Shown one piece after another: positions 5,668-5,711 of a stretch of DNA of 5,711 nucleotides (positions within the stretch are counted from its first letter, which is position 1; each line of letters starts with the position of its first letter). The notes beneath the pieces are model-generated. The model saw nothing but the letters and a program-made list of their open reading frames with translations. It made no database searches and was not told the origin of the DNA. The position numbers were made by a program, and so were the translations under genes. This DNA comes from an uncultured Caulobacter sp. (lineage in GTDB: Bacteria > Pseudomonadota > Alphaproteobacteria > Caulobacterales > Caulobacteraceae): the NCBI GenBank assembly GCA_937991555.1, contig CALKHU010000111.1:1-5711 (forward strand), read 5' to 3'.

Positions 5668-5672
5668 TGGGT
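5660..5672. repeat. 13-bp dyad overlapping the CtrA-like box
   Basis: ACCCAT-A-ATGGGT has perfect 6-nt arms around a single base. It overlaps the spacer and distal half-site of the CtrA-like box, so it could be an operator for a dimeric regulator that competes with an activator. The remaining bases, 5673-5711, show no gene or motif that I can support. Confidence 0.5.
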
Positions 5673-5711
5673 AAGGCGACGAAAGGCTGCGCCCGGACAG
5701 GGTGTCAGACA

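Noticed and set aside
5667..5711. Short open frame starting ATGGGTAAG and running off the right edge
   Set aside because: Only 15 codons are visible, there is no ribosome site, and the ATG lies inside the palindrome/CtrA-like box. Nothing supports it as a gene.
1..5711. Mobile element, CRISPR, toxin-antitoxin, phage or defence system
   Set aside because: No transposase, integrase, direct-repeat array, tRNA-like structure or compositional shift is visible; all genes share the same GC-rich style and belong to known families.

Overview
The window looks like ordinary chromosomal DNA from a GC-rich alphaproteobacterium, most likely a member of the Caulobacteraceae (Caulobacter, Phenylobacterium or Brevundimonas type). 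The reasons are the very high GC content with strong G/C preference at third codon positions, the gene set ftsE-ftsX-DUF218-acyltransferase facing a zinc-ribbon/DUF3426 gene and a phosphoribosyltransferase gene, a soluble PAS-type chemoreceptor ending in a WxxF-type peptide, and a CtrA-like TTAA-N7-TTAA motif upstream of that receptor. Genus is inferred from gene style only.

Layout. Positions 1-1073 (minus strand) carry a two-gene unit: a membrane-anchored zinc-ribbon/DUF3426 protein, then hpt (hypoxanthine phosphoribosyltransferase), whose 3' part runs off the left edge. A 57-bp divergent gap (1074-1130) separates it from a tightly packed plus-strand operon at 1131-4088: ftsE, ftsX, a DUF218/YdcF-like membrane-anchored protein, and a PlsC-type acyltransferase. 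Each gene in this operon overlaps the next by 4 nt (ATGA, TTGA, TTGA), and the last two genes start with TTG. A 14-bp convergent gap, largely made of overlapping palindromes, separates the operon from a minus-strand chemoreceptor gene (stop at 4103, preferred start at 5581). Positions 5582-5711 hold its leader and a probable promoter region.

How the genes may work together. FtsE (ATPase) and FtsX (membrane permease-like subunit) form the complex that couples the divisome to periplasmic cell-wall hydrolysis. The DUF218 protein belongs to a family linked to envelope functions, and the acyltransferase probably makes phosphatidic acid for membrane phospholipid. The operon therefore reads as an envelope and division unit. 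The divergent zinc-ribbon protein spans the inner membrane; its function is unknown. The chemoreceptor is an independent transcription unit with a cytoplasmic PAS sensor.

I see no mobile element, CRISPR array, tRNA, rRNA, phage gene or defence system, and no convincing novel system. The points worth a second look are regulatory: the CtrA-like box, the start-region GANTC sites, the chained start/stop overlaps with TTG starts, and several short perfect palindromes.
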